A stretch of 64,000 bases of DNA from Pseudoneurospora amorphoporcata (lineage: Eukaryota; Ascomycota; Sordariomycetes; Sordariales; Sordariaceae): positions 52,268-116,267 of the forward strand of contig MU859172.1 of the NCBI GenBank assembly GCA_033297205.1, read 5' to 3'. Positions 23,601 through 36,100 of this stretch are shown here, piece by piece. The translations under genes and the position numbers were made by a program. Numbering within the stretch: position 1 is the stretch's first letter; every line of letters begins with the position of its first letter. The notes beneath the pieces were generated by a model, which did not search any database, was not told the origin of the DNA, and saw only the letters and a program-made list of their open reading frames with translations.

Positions 23601-26600
23601 TGTATCCGCTACCGGCAGAGAAGAACGGAAGCTTGTCCGAGCAACAGGATTTGGCACGGTACAGTTAGTGGTTACCTGCACCTCGCTCTTGCTGCTCTGC
23701 GGGATCAGATGTCGACAAGTGACTGGCGGGGATGACAACGTCATTGCTCCATTTGGAAACTGCAAACCCCCAAATCAAATGGTTATCAGGAACTTCTGGG
23801 AGAGGTAAAAGTTACATCTGGTAGACGGGAGAGATGCCCACCCTCATTACCTGGCTTATTCGTTTGGTAGGCTCCCGAGACGCTCTCGGGGTGGGGGGGT
23901 TTGCTAGCGCGCCAACGTAGGGGATTCTGGCCTGACTATGACCGCATCGAGCTCATCCAAATCAAATCTGGCAGGACCGAATGGATAGGACAAACCGACG
24001 GCGGCGGCTTCAAGTGGCGACGTGGTTGCGGAAAGTCTCAAGTCAATCAATATCAGTCACGAAATCTACCTAGAATCGTCCACTGCTGTATTTGTCCCAT
24101 TGATGTGGTTTGACCTTGCCGGTGCTCCGGTCACGTCGTCCAGTTTGAGTCGCTCTGAATTCGCTCCACCCAGCTTACTCTCCCATGGTTTCTATGCCGT
24201 TCATTGTGGTGTCTACAGAAAGATCTGGTCATCAGAAAAGCCCAATGGGAGACAGCGGCACTGGAGCCTTGGCTCAGTTGCCTGGTAGGTATCGTGCCAA
24301 TACACATGTCCGCCCAAGGCTGTTTCAGGGGAGATCAGGGGGTGAATGATCACCAAACTTTTCATGGTTTTGGTAGGTAGGTATGTAGTGTCGTGGGGCA
24401 GCGAGAAACCGTTGAGGTGGCATGCACTGCTTGGTCCGCTTTGGCTAGCGCGGCACCGACCTACTGCAAGCTTACAAAGAGAGGCAGATGGCATTGAGGG
24501 ACGAGGGGGCCATTGGGGATTGTGCCTTGCTTGAGGAAGCAGGCAGATCAGGGTTCTGCCCTCCCGGCCACGAGGAAACCCGTTCCCATGTTCCCATGGT
24601 CGCGCAATCGAAGCACCATTTGACAGTTCCAGCAGTTGCATGTCAGGCACGCTACACACACTTGAGACCGATTCATGGTGCACAATGTGCCTATCAAGAT
24701 CCGTGACTGATCTCCTGTTTTTCCAGGTTCCTTGTGGTTCTTGATCCTGACTAGGTATAAGCGTATTGGGCTTCTGATAGTGGTGTTTATCACGCTGCCA
24801 CCGTTCACTGGCATTGACAGTTACCTAACCTAGCCTCATCCTGTTTGCTGCCCGAAACCAACATCGGTAACTGGCAAATGGATCCGACTTAATATCCTTT
24901 TCGATCACGAGATGTCTGAACATGGAGAAAGCCAAGGTATCCCAGGTTAACTTTTGACCCTCTGGCACATGGACAGAATGCGATCTGGTTTTGGGAAAAT
25001 GCAGGGAGATATCCGCGCAGCCCGTTCGAAAATCAACCTCGTGGAGGGCTGCCAAGGGCTTGCCTGGAAGTGGAATTGGTATCGTGTCGTGTGTATGCCG
25101 CCGCACAGTAGAAGCACGAGAACCACAGGCCGGTGAATTCGGGGCAGAGGCAGGGCCTGAAATCCTGTCCCGTGGGGACCATTTGGCGATTTTTAGGGGT
25201 CCACGGGTCCTGTCCCTCCTCAGTTGTTCCGTTCCAGGCCATCTCCTGTCCATCCAGATGGTGTTCACGACATGTGGATGGGCGGTAGGGTGTGCTCAGC
25301 CCGGGATGTCTCAAGGATGGCCGAGCAATCACAAGGCCAGGATTCAGCCCACCCTGGGCGGGAGGGCACAGTAAAAACCAGGAAAGAAACGCGCTCACGG
25401 CTCTCGGCGGCACCATGGGGGTGGAATGGCGCCATTTCCGCATATTGATTTAAAGCTAAGCAGCCCGTTGGGACGCGCTGGGAGGATGTTCCGAAGTGGT
25501 CGGCAGCGCTATTCAACCCTGCCCAAAATTGTCCACATTCATCAATCGTGACCTTGATTTTGGGACAGAGCCAAGACGTTCTGGATCTCCAGAGACCGTC
25601 TCATCTGCAGCAGTCACCGCCGGGTTTGTCCAGATTTGCGATAGATTGTCCACAGATTTTCCTTGTTCAGGCGGGTGTCTGTCGATGTTCCTTTGCATTG
25701 AATCTGTACAAGGCACGCCTATCAGTCACTCTCAGATCCGCTTGAAAAAGCACCCGATATGAGTGAGTCGCAAAACCCAAGCTTCTGTGACAATTGGCAA
25801 GAAGTTAGATGACAATAGGAGGAACCTGATGACTTCTTTGCGATTCCGGAGCGCAACAAGTGGGAGATAACATGATGTTGAAGTTGGTGCTTAGTTGAGT
25901 GTCTGGATGTACAGTGTACCTACCTTAAGGACGTTCGTTGTTGCGGTGGACCCCTAGACCCCCATGCCCCAATTGTGCAAAGTTGCGAACTCCTGCATGC
26001 ACGGCACTCAACGCAGACGTCATAGTGGAGTCCACCTTCTCTGACTCCTATGGGCACAGCAAGCGGCGCGCCCCTGTCTCAGCCGCTTTTCAGGACGGCA
26101 AGCCCAGTCGAAGTGTTCAAGCTTTCATCAGTTCCCGGTGCAGTACAGTGCAGAGTGCTTGTCCTGGGTACAGTATCTACCAAGACTCGGACCCTGCTTC
26201 GCCAAATCAATGTTGCAGTCTAGACCTCAAAAGGGAAGCAATGATGCACATCACTGCCCCCCAGAGGGTTGGAACTTGGAAAGCTTGGATAATTCTCGAT
26301 CGTATATCGGAAGGATTTCGGACGAGCATCGCCATGAAAATGCCATCTCATCAAAAAACACGCACGAGGGCATTCCCACGGGCCAACTGCATGCGATTCG
26401 GACGACTTTGGCTGATGGATTAGGATCGGCCGGGCCGCGCGTTGGCCGTTGGGGGACCACTGTCCTTTGTCCGTCTCCATGGCCTTCGGAGTTGCGAATA
26501 ACCTCAAGTCCCAGCTCTATCTCGGATCAGACGGAACGGGAAAGTTGAATGCCAAGAGATCCAAAGTTGGACACTTGAGAGATTCGATACACCCCCCTTC

Positions 26601-27994
26601 CTGGCCAGTTGCGGATGTTCTACATAACTTCGTTTCTCACCAACAGTGAACACCCGCGGCCACCACCTCTCACACTCGGTTGCATCCCGATACCCCTGTG
26701 CTCTGTGGCTCTGGCCTGGCAGAGTGTCGCATATACATAGAATCTCTACGTACACCGCGTAAGGCGTCTACGGCAGCACGGCATAAAATACTGTTGTCAC
26801 ACCCAAAAGAATAATCACACCTTCACCGCACTTCATGATAGGTATGACAGCAATACGAGAAAGTCAGAAAGTCAGAAATCAGAAAGATCAACCGTTCGGC
26901 CCTGGCCCCGTCTCCCCGTGTTTCTCCTTCCCCAATCCAGTGTGTCACCCAGCTTCCGTGTCGCGCCCTGCCCTGCTCCGCGTTACGCGGAGAAGTGGGA
27001 GATTTGAGGACATGGACTGGATCATGCCATTTTCGATAGCCGCTCCAACCCCTCCTCTTCTATCCCGAGTTACATCTCGGGGTGCGATTGAAGATCTTAG
27101 AGGTCTAGATCAGTCTATGCGAGGGCTCGCGAGTGAGGGGTAAAATGTCGATTTTCATCAACAGGCGAGGGTGGGATGATAATAATAGCCAACTGATTGA
27201 TTTCTGCACCAAGGGACTCTTTGTGTCACTCACATAGCGAGCAATGAGGGTGTTGTCAACGCCGTCATTATGAGCACATGATGGGCTGATGCGGCTACGG
27301 CAATCGAGATAAGGGCTATATAGCTGTCTCACATCGACGAAGTGTTTCCGGTGGTAAGTAGTTTCGGCCATGGTTCACTTGAAGATGATTCGAATCGCGT
27401 ATGCGTAGCAAAAGCAGGCGTCGACATCTTGGTTCTATAGGAAACATCTGGAAAATGATAAAGGTGAAGTGTCATTCATACACTCAACTGACTACAAACA
27501 TTGCAAGACCGGCGAGTCTAGCTTTCAACGCGACTCACGATAGCCTCAAGTTGCTGAGTCTTTCGGTAATCACTCCACGACTCTTGTCTTGGCTACCTGC
27601 CACACTATAATCACCAGACTCCAGAGAGACCGCAAACATGAAACGCTCCGGCTCATGAAACTAACCTGTAGGTCGTTCACATAGTCCCAATTTCAGATGA
27701 GGCTCCTCTGAGTCATGCAAAAATCTCCAGTTCACGTTCACCCGCTCGTGCCACTCTTCCGGGTCGTGCCGCTCACCGTCCACGTCCACCGTCCACCGTC
27801 CACAAGGCCACAACAGCCACAGCCCCTAAATCCACATTACACTCGATAAACACAAAATATCCACCACCACTGTTCACCAGTCCACAGCAAGTTCCCAACA
27901 TGTGAAGCGGATCAAAAGTCCCTTCATAACCCAAACAACTCCTTGCCTCCTCTCAACAAACAGAGCAAAAGAAGCTCTCCATACTTAACAGGGA
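20650..27994. other. Long gene-poor region
   Basis: More than 7 kb without a supported gene. The first 700-900 bases should be promoter and 5' leader of the phosphatase gene. The remainder has near-neutral base composition and many ORFs of 60-160 codons on both strands. These overlap one another, start often at non-ATG codons, and show no signal peptide, domain or consistent splicing. A short GTCCACC tandem lies near 27777-27800. No transposase, tRNA or 5S sequence is seen before 27995. Confidence 0.5.
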
Positions 27995-28092
27995 TCGGGT
28001 ATGGTGTAGCGGTAACATCGTTGACTCTCACTTTCCCCCAAAGGAAGTGACTGCTTTCTCAACAGCCCCGGGTTCGACTCCCGGTATCCGAG
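27995..28092 (+). tRNA. tRNA-Glu (anticodon CTC) with intron
   Basis: The cloverleaf can be folded by eye: acceptor TCGGGTA (27995-28001) pairs with TATCCGA (28085-28091). The D arm is GTGT/ACAT, the anticodon stem is GTTGA/TCAAC with loop CTCTCAC and anticodon CTC at 28027-28029, and the T arm is CCGGG/CCCGG around TTCGACT. A 27-nt intron (28031-28057) sits after position 37, the usual place in nuclear tRNAs. The B box GGTTCGACTCC is intact. T-rich sequence at about 28142-28162 can end Pol III transcription. It decodes GAG codons. Confidence 0.93.
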
Positions 28093-29933
28093 TGATAAAA
28101 CGATTGTTTGTTCTGATCCGGAGGGTTTCTGTGCTTAGAATTCTTTTATTTTTTCTTTTTTTCCCCGCCTGTGTCTCGATTGGTGCTCGATGTTTCCATG
28201 GTTGTTGTAACTGATCTTGAGACTTCCTCAAGTAATGAATGGTGAGATGGAGCCTGGCGTATAGTTCCGACCGCGATGAGTGTCGTGGAGGCACACTTGA
28301 GAAGTGTCTTCGACTCTAATGCAACTAACTCTCATTGAGAGTCTGTCGGCTATGCAACATGAATTGACCACTTCGATCCTGTCAGCGTCCAAGCAAATCT
28401 GGATCCAAGAGGGTTCGTTATCAGCAACGGCTTCACGAGTAATGTCAAGTGCCATGGAACGTTACAGGCGAGTTTATGGCCAAATGATTTCCTGGAGATC
28501 GTTTACTAAATGTAACCGCTGTCACATTACGGGCAAAGCCACTTCTCACTAACTGCCAAGGAATAAAAGATAGAAGGGTTTTCACACATAGATCTTCTCG
28601 GAACGGTTGTGCCCCTTGCACTCGAATGCCTTCAATAAATGAAGAAAGGATATTAAAGTGGAATGAAGAGAGAAGTGAAGAGAAAAGCGAGGAGAGAAAT
28701 GAAAAGAGAGGTGAAGAGAGAAGTGAAGAGAGAAAAGTAAAGTAAGAAAATAAGAAAAACTAAAGAGAGACTGAAGAGAGACCGAAGAGAAATTGAGGAG
28801 AAACTAACTATCATTAATACTTAACCCTCAGTCACCGGATATTCCCTTGTTTACATGATGTCTGTCGTGATAAAGGGCTAGGAGGGACACTCATGACTAC
28901 ACGGACTATTCTTTGTTGTACAGTCAGAACTCGACCACATCATTGAACCAGAAAACTGGGACAATCCGAAACTATTTTCTGTCGTCACCTGATACTTGTT
29001 TGCTTTGCCATTGCCACCATCTGGCAAGATCACACTCACATGCTTGAGGTAGACAGGCCCGAGGAGGGCAATTCGCTACTGGGCTGGCAGAATGGATGAC
29101 TTGCCACATGCTCGAGCATCTTCCAATCAGCTCTTTGTTGGCTCGGTCTTGAGCTTGCTAGAAATATGTTGCTCTATCAACCGTTCTTTCAATATGTGCT
29201 GCGGTCTTTGCGGACTTGGGGAGCTTTAGGTCTGTTTGTAATGTCAGTTCATGTTTGATATGGGAACCCAGAGGTGTTGTAATGACCTTGACAAGCTTAA
29301 GGGTTTCACGACTACCGTTGGCAGATCATGAACGCACTGAGGTTCTTGTCGAGAACATCCATCCCATCAAGGAGCGAGAAGGGACACTTGGATCGATCAA
29401 CGCCGCCAAATAGACTCTCAAAAGCTGTTTCCTCTTGTTAGTGAGTACCACCTGTGAATGGGCAATGCAAGCATATATCAGGATATTGTCTACGCTATGG
29501 GGTATCTGGAAGTCCTCTGCAAACCAGCTAGCCTCCTTGTCTCTGGCGAAAGTCATACCCCGCTAATAAACATTAGTTCGCTTTCGTTATATGCTCCCCG
29601 ATATCTGATATGTAACAGCTCCGACTGGGCAAAGCTCATGGGACCGCCTGGCCACCGGACGGTAAAACACCACGCAAAACAGAAGCCCCATTATGACAAC
29701 CATAACCTCTGCAAAGTTCAGAGTGGCGGCATACCATCCAGTCATCGAGGCACAACTTCTACTCGCATCAGCCCAGGAACCCAAATGTTCGGCCAGAGAA
29801 CAAAGATACAGATGCGAAGTATGATGTAACAATAAAATGCATACCAGAAACAGAGGTCCGCGATCATGGCGCGATATGGGTTCATATTACCCGCTCCTAT
29901 TACTTCCCTCCTAGCGTCTGAAATAAGATCACC
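28093..29933. other. Intergenic, no gene supported
   Basis: Apart from the tRNA terminator and the purine-rich repeat at 28661-28804, this stretch shows only short overlapping ORFs without recognisable features. The 3' end may include the 3' region of the minus-strand orphan gene ending at 29934. Confidence 0.5.
28661..28804 (+). repeat. Degenerate GA-rich (polypurine) tandem repeat
   Basis: About 144 bases are almost pure purine on the plus strand, built from variants of GAAGAGAGAA and GTGAAGAGAG units with scattered T and C. It lies between the tRNA-Glu gene and a gene-free area. Such tracts vary in length and can form triplex structures; no function is evident. Confidence 0.85.
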
Positions 29934-30497
29934 CTATAGTCTGATATAGAGGTCCAAGCAGTCGATCCGCCACTCCCTCCTCCCCAGCAGACTCCTCAAC
30001 CACTCCAGCCCCAATCCCGTCCACTCCACCCTTGTCCTGGCCGCCTTGTCCATCGCGGCCGTCGCCAGCGTGCCGACCGTCGTGTTGAACATGTCGAGAA
30101 CCACGGCCGCTGTGCTGTTCGACCCTTCCGCCATGGCTATGCTACTATTCGTAGTAGAGGCGTAGATGGTATGTGTCGTCGTCGGGTTCGGTAGATCCTT
30201 CGGTTGGAACCAGTTGCTGCTGACGTCGAAGAAGCACCGGTCGGACCAGTTACACGACGTCAGGAAGAGGATGACGAGCAGGAAGGAGCAGTATATGCAT
30301 GGCCGGTTGAGGAAGTATGTGCAGATGAAGAAGACGAGGATGAAGGCGGGCGACGCGTTGGTCGGTATGAAGAGCAGTGGGAGCCAACTGTATTTCCCAT
30401 GACGGTTAGTTTCTCTGGTCTCTGAAGAAACGTTCAGAGTAGTTATGCGCCCAGCTTGGGGCATGTAGAACCTGACAAACCTCCGAAGACAGAACAT
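29934..30497 (-). CDS. Orphan protein with membrane segments (start uncertain)
   Basis: An open frame of 187 codons from the ATG at 30497 ends at 29934, and the frame stays open upstream without an earlier ATG. The central part is strongly hydrophobic: LLFIPTNASPAFILVFFICT and YCSFLLVILFLTS, followed by CNWSDRCFFDVSSNWFQP, a Thr/Ser-rich stretch and a C-terminal amphipathic region. Third codon positions are GC-rich in the second half, as expected for coding sequence. A CTAAC...TACAG acceptor-like signal at about 30385-30410 suggests that the first part may be replaced by an intron and a different exon 1, for example after a GTTTGT donor near 30479. I do not recognise the family. It is probably a small membrane protein. 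Confidence 0.45.
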   Translation of the reverse strand: MFCLRRFVRFYMPQAGRITTLNVSSETRETNRHGKYSWLPLLFIPTNASPAFILVFFICTYFLNRPCIYCSFLLVILFLTSCNWSDRCFFDVSSNWFQPKDLPNPTTTHTIYASTTNSSIAMAEGSNSTAAVVLDMFNTTVGTLATAAMDKAARTRVEWTGLGLEWLRSLLGRREWRIDCLDLYIRL

Positions 30498-33185
30498 TTT
30501 CTGCTTATGTGGTTGTTGCACAAAGGCAACTGGACGGGTAGTGTTACTGTCCGAAAATAGTGGGGAAAACGAATGAAGGTGTCCTCCCTGACTGGAATCA
30601 CCCGAGAGACCGTGAACGGCGCGAACTGAGATCAAGGGGATGAACGAGCGTGGTGCACACGGTGGTATGATTCCGAGGCCGAGATTGGAGATGATGCTAT
30701 GTACCTCGACGAAAAGGAGGATTAGGCTTGTTGAGCAGAACCCGTGCAAGTAATCCCGTCTGCAGTGTTGCACACTCTTCCCGGGCTTTTTAACGTGGCG
30801 GGCTGCAGTGGTTTTCGTGTGGAGCCGAAGGAGAGCGGTTCCAAGTTTGCTTGTTCGTCGTCAAAGAGCAAGTGGAAAAGTTGACGATTCCGTCACCACC
30901 TAATAAAATTCGATTCGCCCGCCAGGCGCAAAACAAGCAGGAGGATCTGGGACTGGCGAATAAAGAAGGCGAAAGCTCTATTGGCAGTGTAATTGCACGG
31001 CGGCAGACAGAGCGCGGGAGGGCGATAATCGCGAGGGCAAGTTATTAAGTCTTTTTTTATTTTTGTTTGTAGTTTTCGGGGTCATCCAGTTGTCAAAGGA
31101 ACCTTGACGCGGCGGACGGGACGATCTGCTGGACTTGCAAGTGTCACTTGCGCAATTGTCTGTCTTATCCATCGGGAATCGGGATACCGTTCGATGGGGC
31201 TGGGCGTTGCAAGTGGCCGCCCCTGCCAATTTTCAGTTCAGTTGCATTCCATTTGCCGTGGCTGCAATTCCCATGAGGCCGGGGTCGGGCTAGAGACCTG
31301 GATCCCCTCTTGCTTACTTAAGCCACGTGGTTGAGTGCCGACAAGAGTTGACGACAGTTCATCTTGGTCATCACTAAGAAGTTGCTGAGCTTGGATTGAG
31401 CTTGGGAAAACTAGAGTAGAGACTCATGTATGATCTTTGAAGACATGTTGAGCAGTTAGGTACTATGCGAACCAAGACTCTCGGTCACACACTCGCCCTT
31501 TTGGGGCATTTGTCATATGCCAGGAGAGGTGCTCCTTCAAACAGGAAGAACGCAATGGTTCACGGATATCGGTCCAAAAAAACGCCAAGTACCGTTCAAC
31601 TAGTGCAATCAAATCCAGCCAGCCCTATACTATTGTCGTTGACTGCAGCCAGAGGTCGACTTTGATACATATTACCAACAGCCTCATAGGCTGGGAAATG
31701 CGGCATTATCATGTCACACCCACGACAGGATCCGAAGTGCAGAAGAAGAGACGACATATGTATGGATGCCGTCGTGATGACATGCGCTACTTAATGCAGG
31801 TCAGAGTCGGAACATCCATTGCTCAACGTCGACTGTCGGACCCGTGGATGTGAAGTGAAGGCGGGCGTTGGCTACAAGTGGACATGTTGTCAGAGACAGC
31901 AGAGTGTGGCACGGGCCACCGTGGCCATTATTGGCTGGACCCCATGGTCCCCTTGAAAAGCGTTTTCTCTGGCTGCCCGTCGCATCCTGCACATCTACCT
32001 AACCGTAGGCCTTACATCTGTCGGTGTCAACAGTCAATCTTCTATGCAGGCCTGGGCCGCATTTAAAAAAAAAAAAAAAAAGACCCTGAGGAGCAGACCG
32101 ACGGGAGCCAGCTGGTAGAAGGCAAAGAATTTTTTTTATTTAATTTTTATTAAAAAAAGGTCAGGAAAACAAGGGGCAAAGGTGAAGCAGTGGTGAATGT
32201 GTGTGTTCCAGTTCCAAGTCTAGCAAACGGACAGAACCCCCAATCCAACCAATCTCAGGGCCTGAGGCTGGGGCAGTTCTCTGGCTCTGGGGTCCTTATT
32301 TTTCCTTTCAATTGCAGTGGCTGCAGCTTCCACTTCCTTCCTCTCCTCCTCCTCCCCGCCAACCCGCCAAACGGAACCAAACTGCCTGGCCCACGAAACT
32401 CCCAACCCCGAGCCCTCTTTTCACCTCTTCCTTCTTTTCTCTCCTCACCCAACATTGTCAACTTCTTCGCGCGAATGCATCACACTGGCTACTGTCAGTT
32501 TCTTTGCGCGTGCCACTTTTGACCTTTGCAGCAAACTGCAGCTGAGAAACCAAGCAGCTAACTAGAATACGTGAGTACCTACCGATTCCCGCTCACTGTA
32601 TTTTCGCGCGCTCGCGCTCTCTGTTTGAGCCTCGGGACACGCTACAGTTGGTGGCAGGTGTCGTGGGCTCAACCCTGAGTCTTCATGGAAGCTTTGAGCC
32701 CCGACCGAGCTTGGTGAAGCTTCTTCGGTTCCCGTTCACTTGTCTAACCCTCGGTCGTCAAAACAGCGTCATTGATTTCAAAAGAGTCCCAGCTGGAGCT
32801 GAGGTCCCCTCCTCCCACCAACATCGACCAACCCAGTCGCAACTCCCACCCTGCGTCACGGTTGGTTTAGGTAAATCGACAAACGAAAGTCCCTCAACAG
32901 AGCCTACCTACCGTAACCGACGACAGACAACGGGTCACTGCACGAGCGCCGTCCATCGCACAACCCCCAACCGCCGCTCTCGGTACCGCCCTCCCCCCTC
33001 GTCGCCGTCACTGTCCGTCATCAGTGACATTGCTTCAACCCCCGCCCGACGTCCCGAACCTTCTATTTCTCTGCCACTGCCACTGCCGGAAGGCGGCTTG
33101 CGGTAGAAAATCGAAATACCACCTTTGCGTGTTTGTTGTTGTCTGGATACCAAGTTGTGTCGATAGTCAGAAACGGCCATTCCTC
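30498..33185. other. Intergenic and probable Edc4 leader
   Basis: No coding region is supported. A 17-nt A run lies near 32064-32080 and an A/T-rich patch near 32130-32157. The 500-600 bases before 33186 are CT/CA-rich with short pyrimidine tracts and may be the long 5' leader of the Edc4 gene. Confidence 0.5.
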
Positions 33186-36100
33186 ATGATGCCCAACAAC
33201 TTCAACATGCGCGGTGGCAACGTTCCGGCCGACAGCGAATCCGACCGCGCCGCCGCGTCCCAGATGCTTTTGGCTCACCTTCGTCGCCAACAGTCATCCA
33301 CCAGCCCTAATCCGGCTGCTGGACCCAACGGCTCGAACCAATACGGCCAACCTGCTTACCACGGACACCACGGCCACGGTCACGTCCACAATCTCCCCCA
33401 GGGCGGCCAGTCCTACTATGGGCCTGACTCTCCTGCTCTAACCGCAAACTTTCGGAACGCCGTTGACTCCGCCGCGTTCCTCCCTGAAGCCCCGACCCCG
33501 CCTATCCACGCATTCGTCAACTCTCAGGTCCCAGCCGGACTGATGCAGCAGATCGGTGCCGGCCGCGGCCTCCCTCCTGCTGGCGAAAATCGGACCGCTC
33601 AACTGTTGAACCTTCTCAAGTTCAACGGACAAGGCTCTTCCTCCAGCCAGAACCAGCCGCAGTTCTCCCAGGAAGCTCAGCCAAGCTACAATGTCCCGCC
33701 TCCGGTTCTTCACGCGCCCGCGCCAAGCAGTTCTGATCCTAGTGGGCTTCTTGCGGCTTTGATGCGTGGCGCGCACCCTGAACAGCCCAAGCCTGAAGCC
33801 GCGCCTGCTTCCTCTTCGTCCTGGAATCAGCCCGCTCCTCCCTCCAACACCCAGCAATATTTGCTGAATCTGTTGAGCAAGCCGAAGCCAAGCCAGAACG
33901 ATACGAGCGAGATTGTCGAACCCAGTCTTCTCACGCCTCCCCCAGCCGAGGACTCGAAAGACGCCGCCAAATCTGTTGATTTGTCCCTTCTTGGGACCGT
34001 GCCGTCTCGCTCCGAATTCGATTTCGAGCCTCAGGGTCTTGAATCCACGCCCCCCAAGTTCAGCTCGACCCCGCAGTCGCAGCATTCGCAACCCGCGTCC
34101 GCCGCTCGGTCGGGAATATTCGGGTTCTCTGGTCAGCATGACGGTCACTCGGTCAGTTCCCCTAGCCAGAGGACTCCCAAGTCGTCTGCTGGTTCTATTA
34201 TGGATCCCAATGCCAGCCGCGCCCCCGCAGCACCTGCGATTCAGATTCTGCGAAAGCATGACCCCCATGATCCCAAGCGGCCTTTAAGCGACCATAGCGC
34301 CACGGGCAGCCCCGACCACACGAGACGGAAGCTGGAACATGTATCGTCTCCCCATGGGTCTACGGGTGCGCCTCGAGTCGCTCCCAACATCATCACCGTT
34401 TCCCCTGGTGAGGAGGCCAAGGTTGAACTTGGTCAAGACCACGTGGAAGGTGAAAGGAAGAAGGAGAGTGTTGCTGAAGCTGTTGTCGGGCTTGCTGAGC
34501 AGGCCCACAGAGAAGCCCAAGAGGCGTTGGCTCGTGCTGAGGAAGAGAGCGCTCAGGCTGAAATCACCCAGGACCTCGAGCAGATGATGAGCGCCGAGAC
34601 CGACGAGGATTTTGCCAGATGTGCCCAAACTGCCGCTCAGGCCATCCAGAAGCAGCTTGAGAAGAACGGGAACAAGGATGTTCTTGAGGATGCTCTCGAT
34701 GCCGAATTGGCCAAGGAAGTTAAAGATATTGTGGACGAAGCTGCTCAAGCCGCTCAGGGCCCGGTTGCGGACAGCTGGGAAAGTGCCGAAGCCGACGAGA
34801 TTGTGGTGATTGAGGAGACAGCGGCACCTATCAAGGTGTACAACTTCCCCTTGAAACCCTGGATCACTATCAGTGTCCAGGAGACGGATGAAGTTCGCCC
34901 TGTCTTCCGCGAAGAAGCCATCCTAGACATTGCTAGGCTGAAGAAGGAGTTCGACCAAATCGACCGGAATCTTGTCTCGGCGTCAGAGAGCTACATGGCC
35001 TACGGTATGTCCAAGGCTGGTGGCCTTCGGGTGATTCGTCAGGAGGACGGCAAGGACGCGAAGCTTTTCACGGACACTAAGGATAGAATCTTTAATGTGG
35101 CCATCTCTTCGTCTGCCTCGAACCAGCACCCCAAGGAAGCTATTATTGGTACCGGTGTGAGCGGCACAGTCTATTGGGTACAGCTCAAGAATGGCGAGCG
35201 GGATCATCTGGAAGACGCTCATCCGGAGCAATACGGTTTCGCCCTGCCCCCTCTGTCAACACAAGAGGGCGGCGATGCGCCCGGCGGAGTTCTCAAGACG
35301 AGAGCTCGTCCTTCCTCCATGCACCCCGACTACTTTGCCGTTGGCCGCGGAAAATCCATCAACATTATTCGGCCCTCGTTCATCTTCGAGAACAAGCTTT
35401 TCAAGAACGCCCATGACCGTGTTGTCGACACTGAGAAACTCTTCAAGCAATGTTCTCTCAAGATTAACACTGGCAAGGCCGGGAAGGACTTCACCTTCAG
35501 CCAGGATGACACACTGATGGTCACGTTGGACAAGTCGGGCCGAGTTAAGTTCTGGGATCTCCGCGAGTTGACCGCTGTTAAGGAAGGCTCCGATCCCCTA
35601 AACCCAATGCCTGCCCACACCTCTTTGGAAATCAAGGAGCCTTTGATGACCTTGACCACCACGCCAGAGGGCGAGAAGGCCTGGCCTACGTCTGTCCTGT
35701 TGTTGGACAAGTACCGCCCGTACCAGAAGCGCGCTGCCTTGCGGTATATGATTGTGGGCATGAAGCAGAACCACACCCTTCAGCTGTGGGATCTTGCCCT
35801 AGGTAAGGCTGTGCAAGAGTTCAACTTCCCCCACAACAAGGAGTCCGACGCCGTCTGCAGCGTCATGTATCATGCGCGCTCCAGCATGATTGTTGTCGGT
35901 CACCCTACTCGCAACTCGATTTACTTCCTTCATCTCTCCGCCCCCAAGTATGGTCTGAAGAACCTCTCACAGGTGGATTACATTCAGAGACTTGTTGCCC
36001 AGGACAACTCCATTCCACAGCCCGAAGCTACTGCCGTTATTAGTGGTATCCGGGAGTATTCTTTTGCCAACAAAGGTGTGCTGCGGAGTCTTGGAATTCT

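Noticed and set aside
33024..33185. In-frame upstream extension of the Edc4 homolog
   Set aside because: No ATG in the extension; the first Met pair at 33186 gives the better start.
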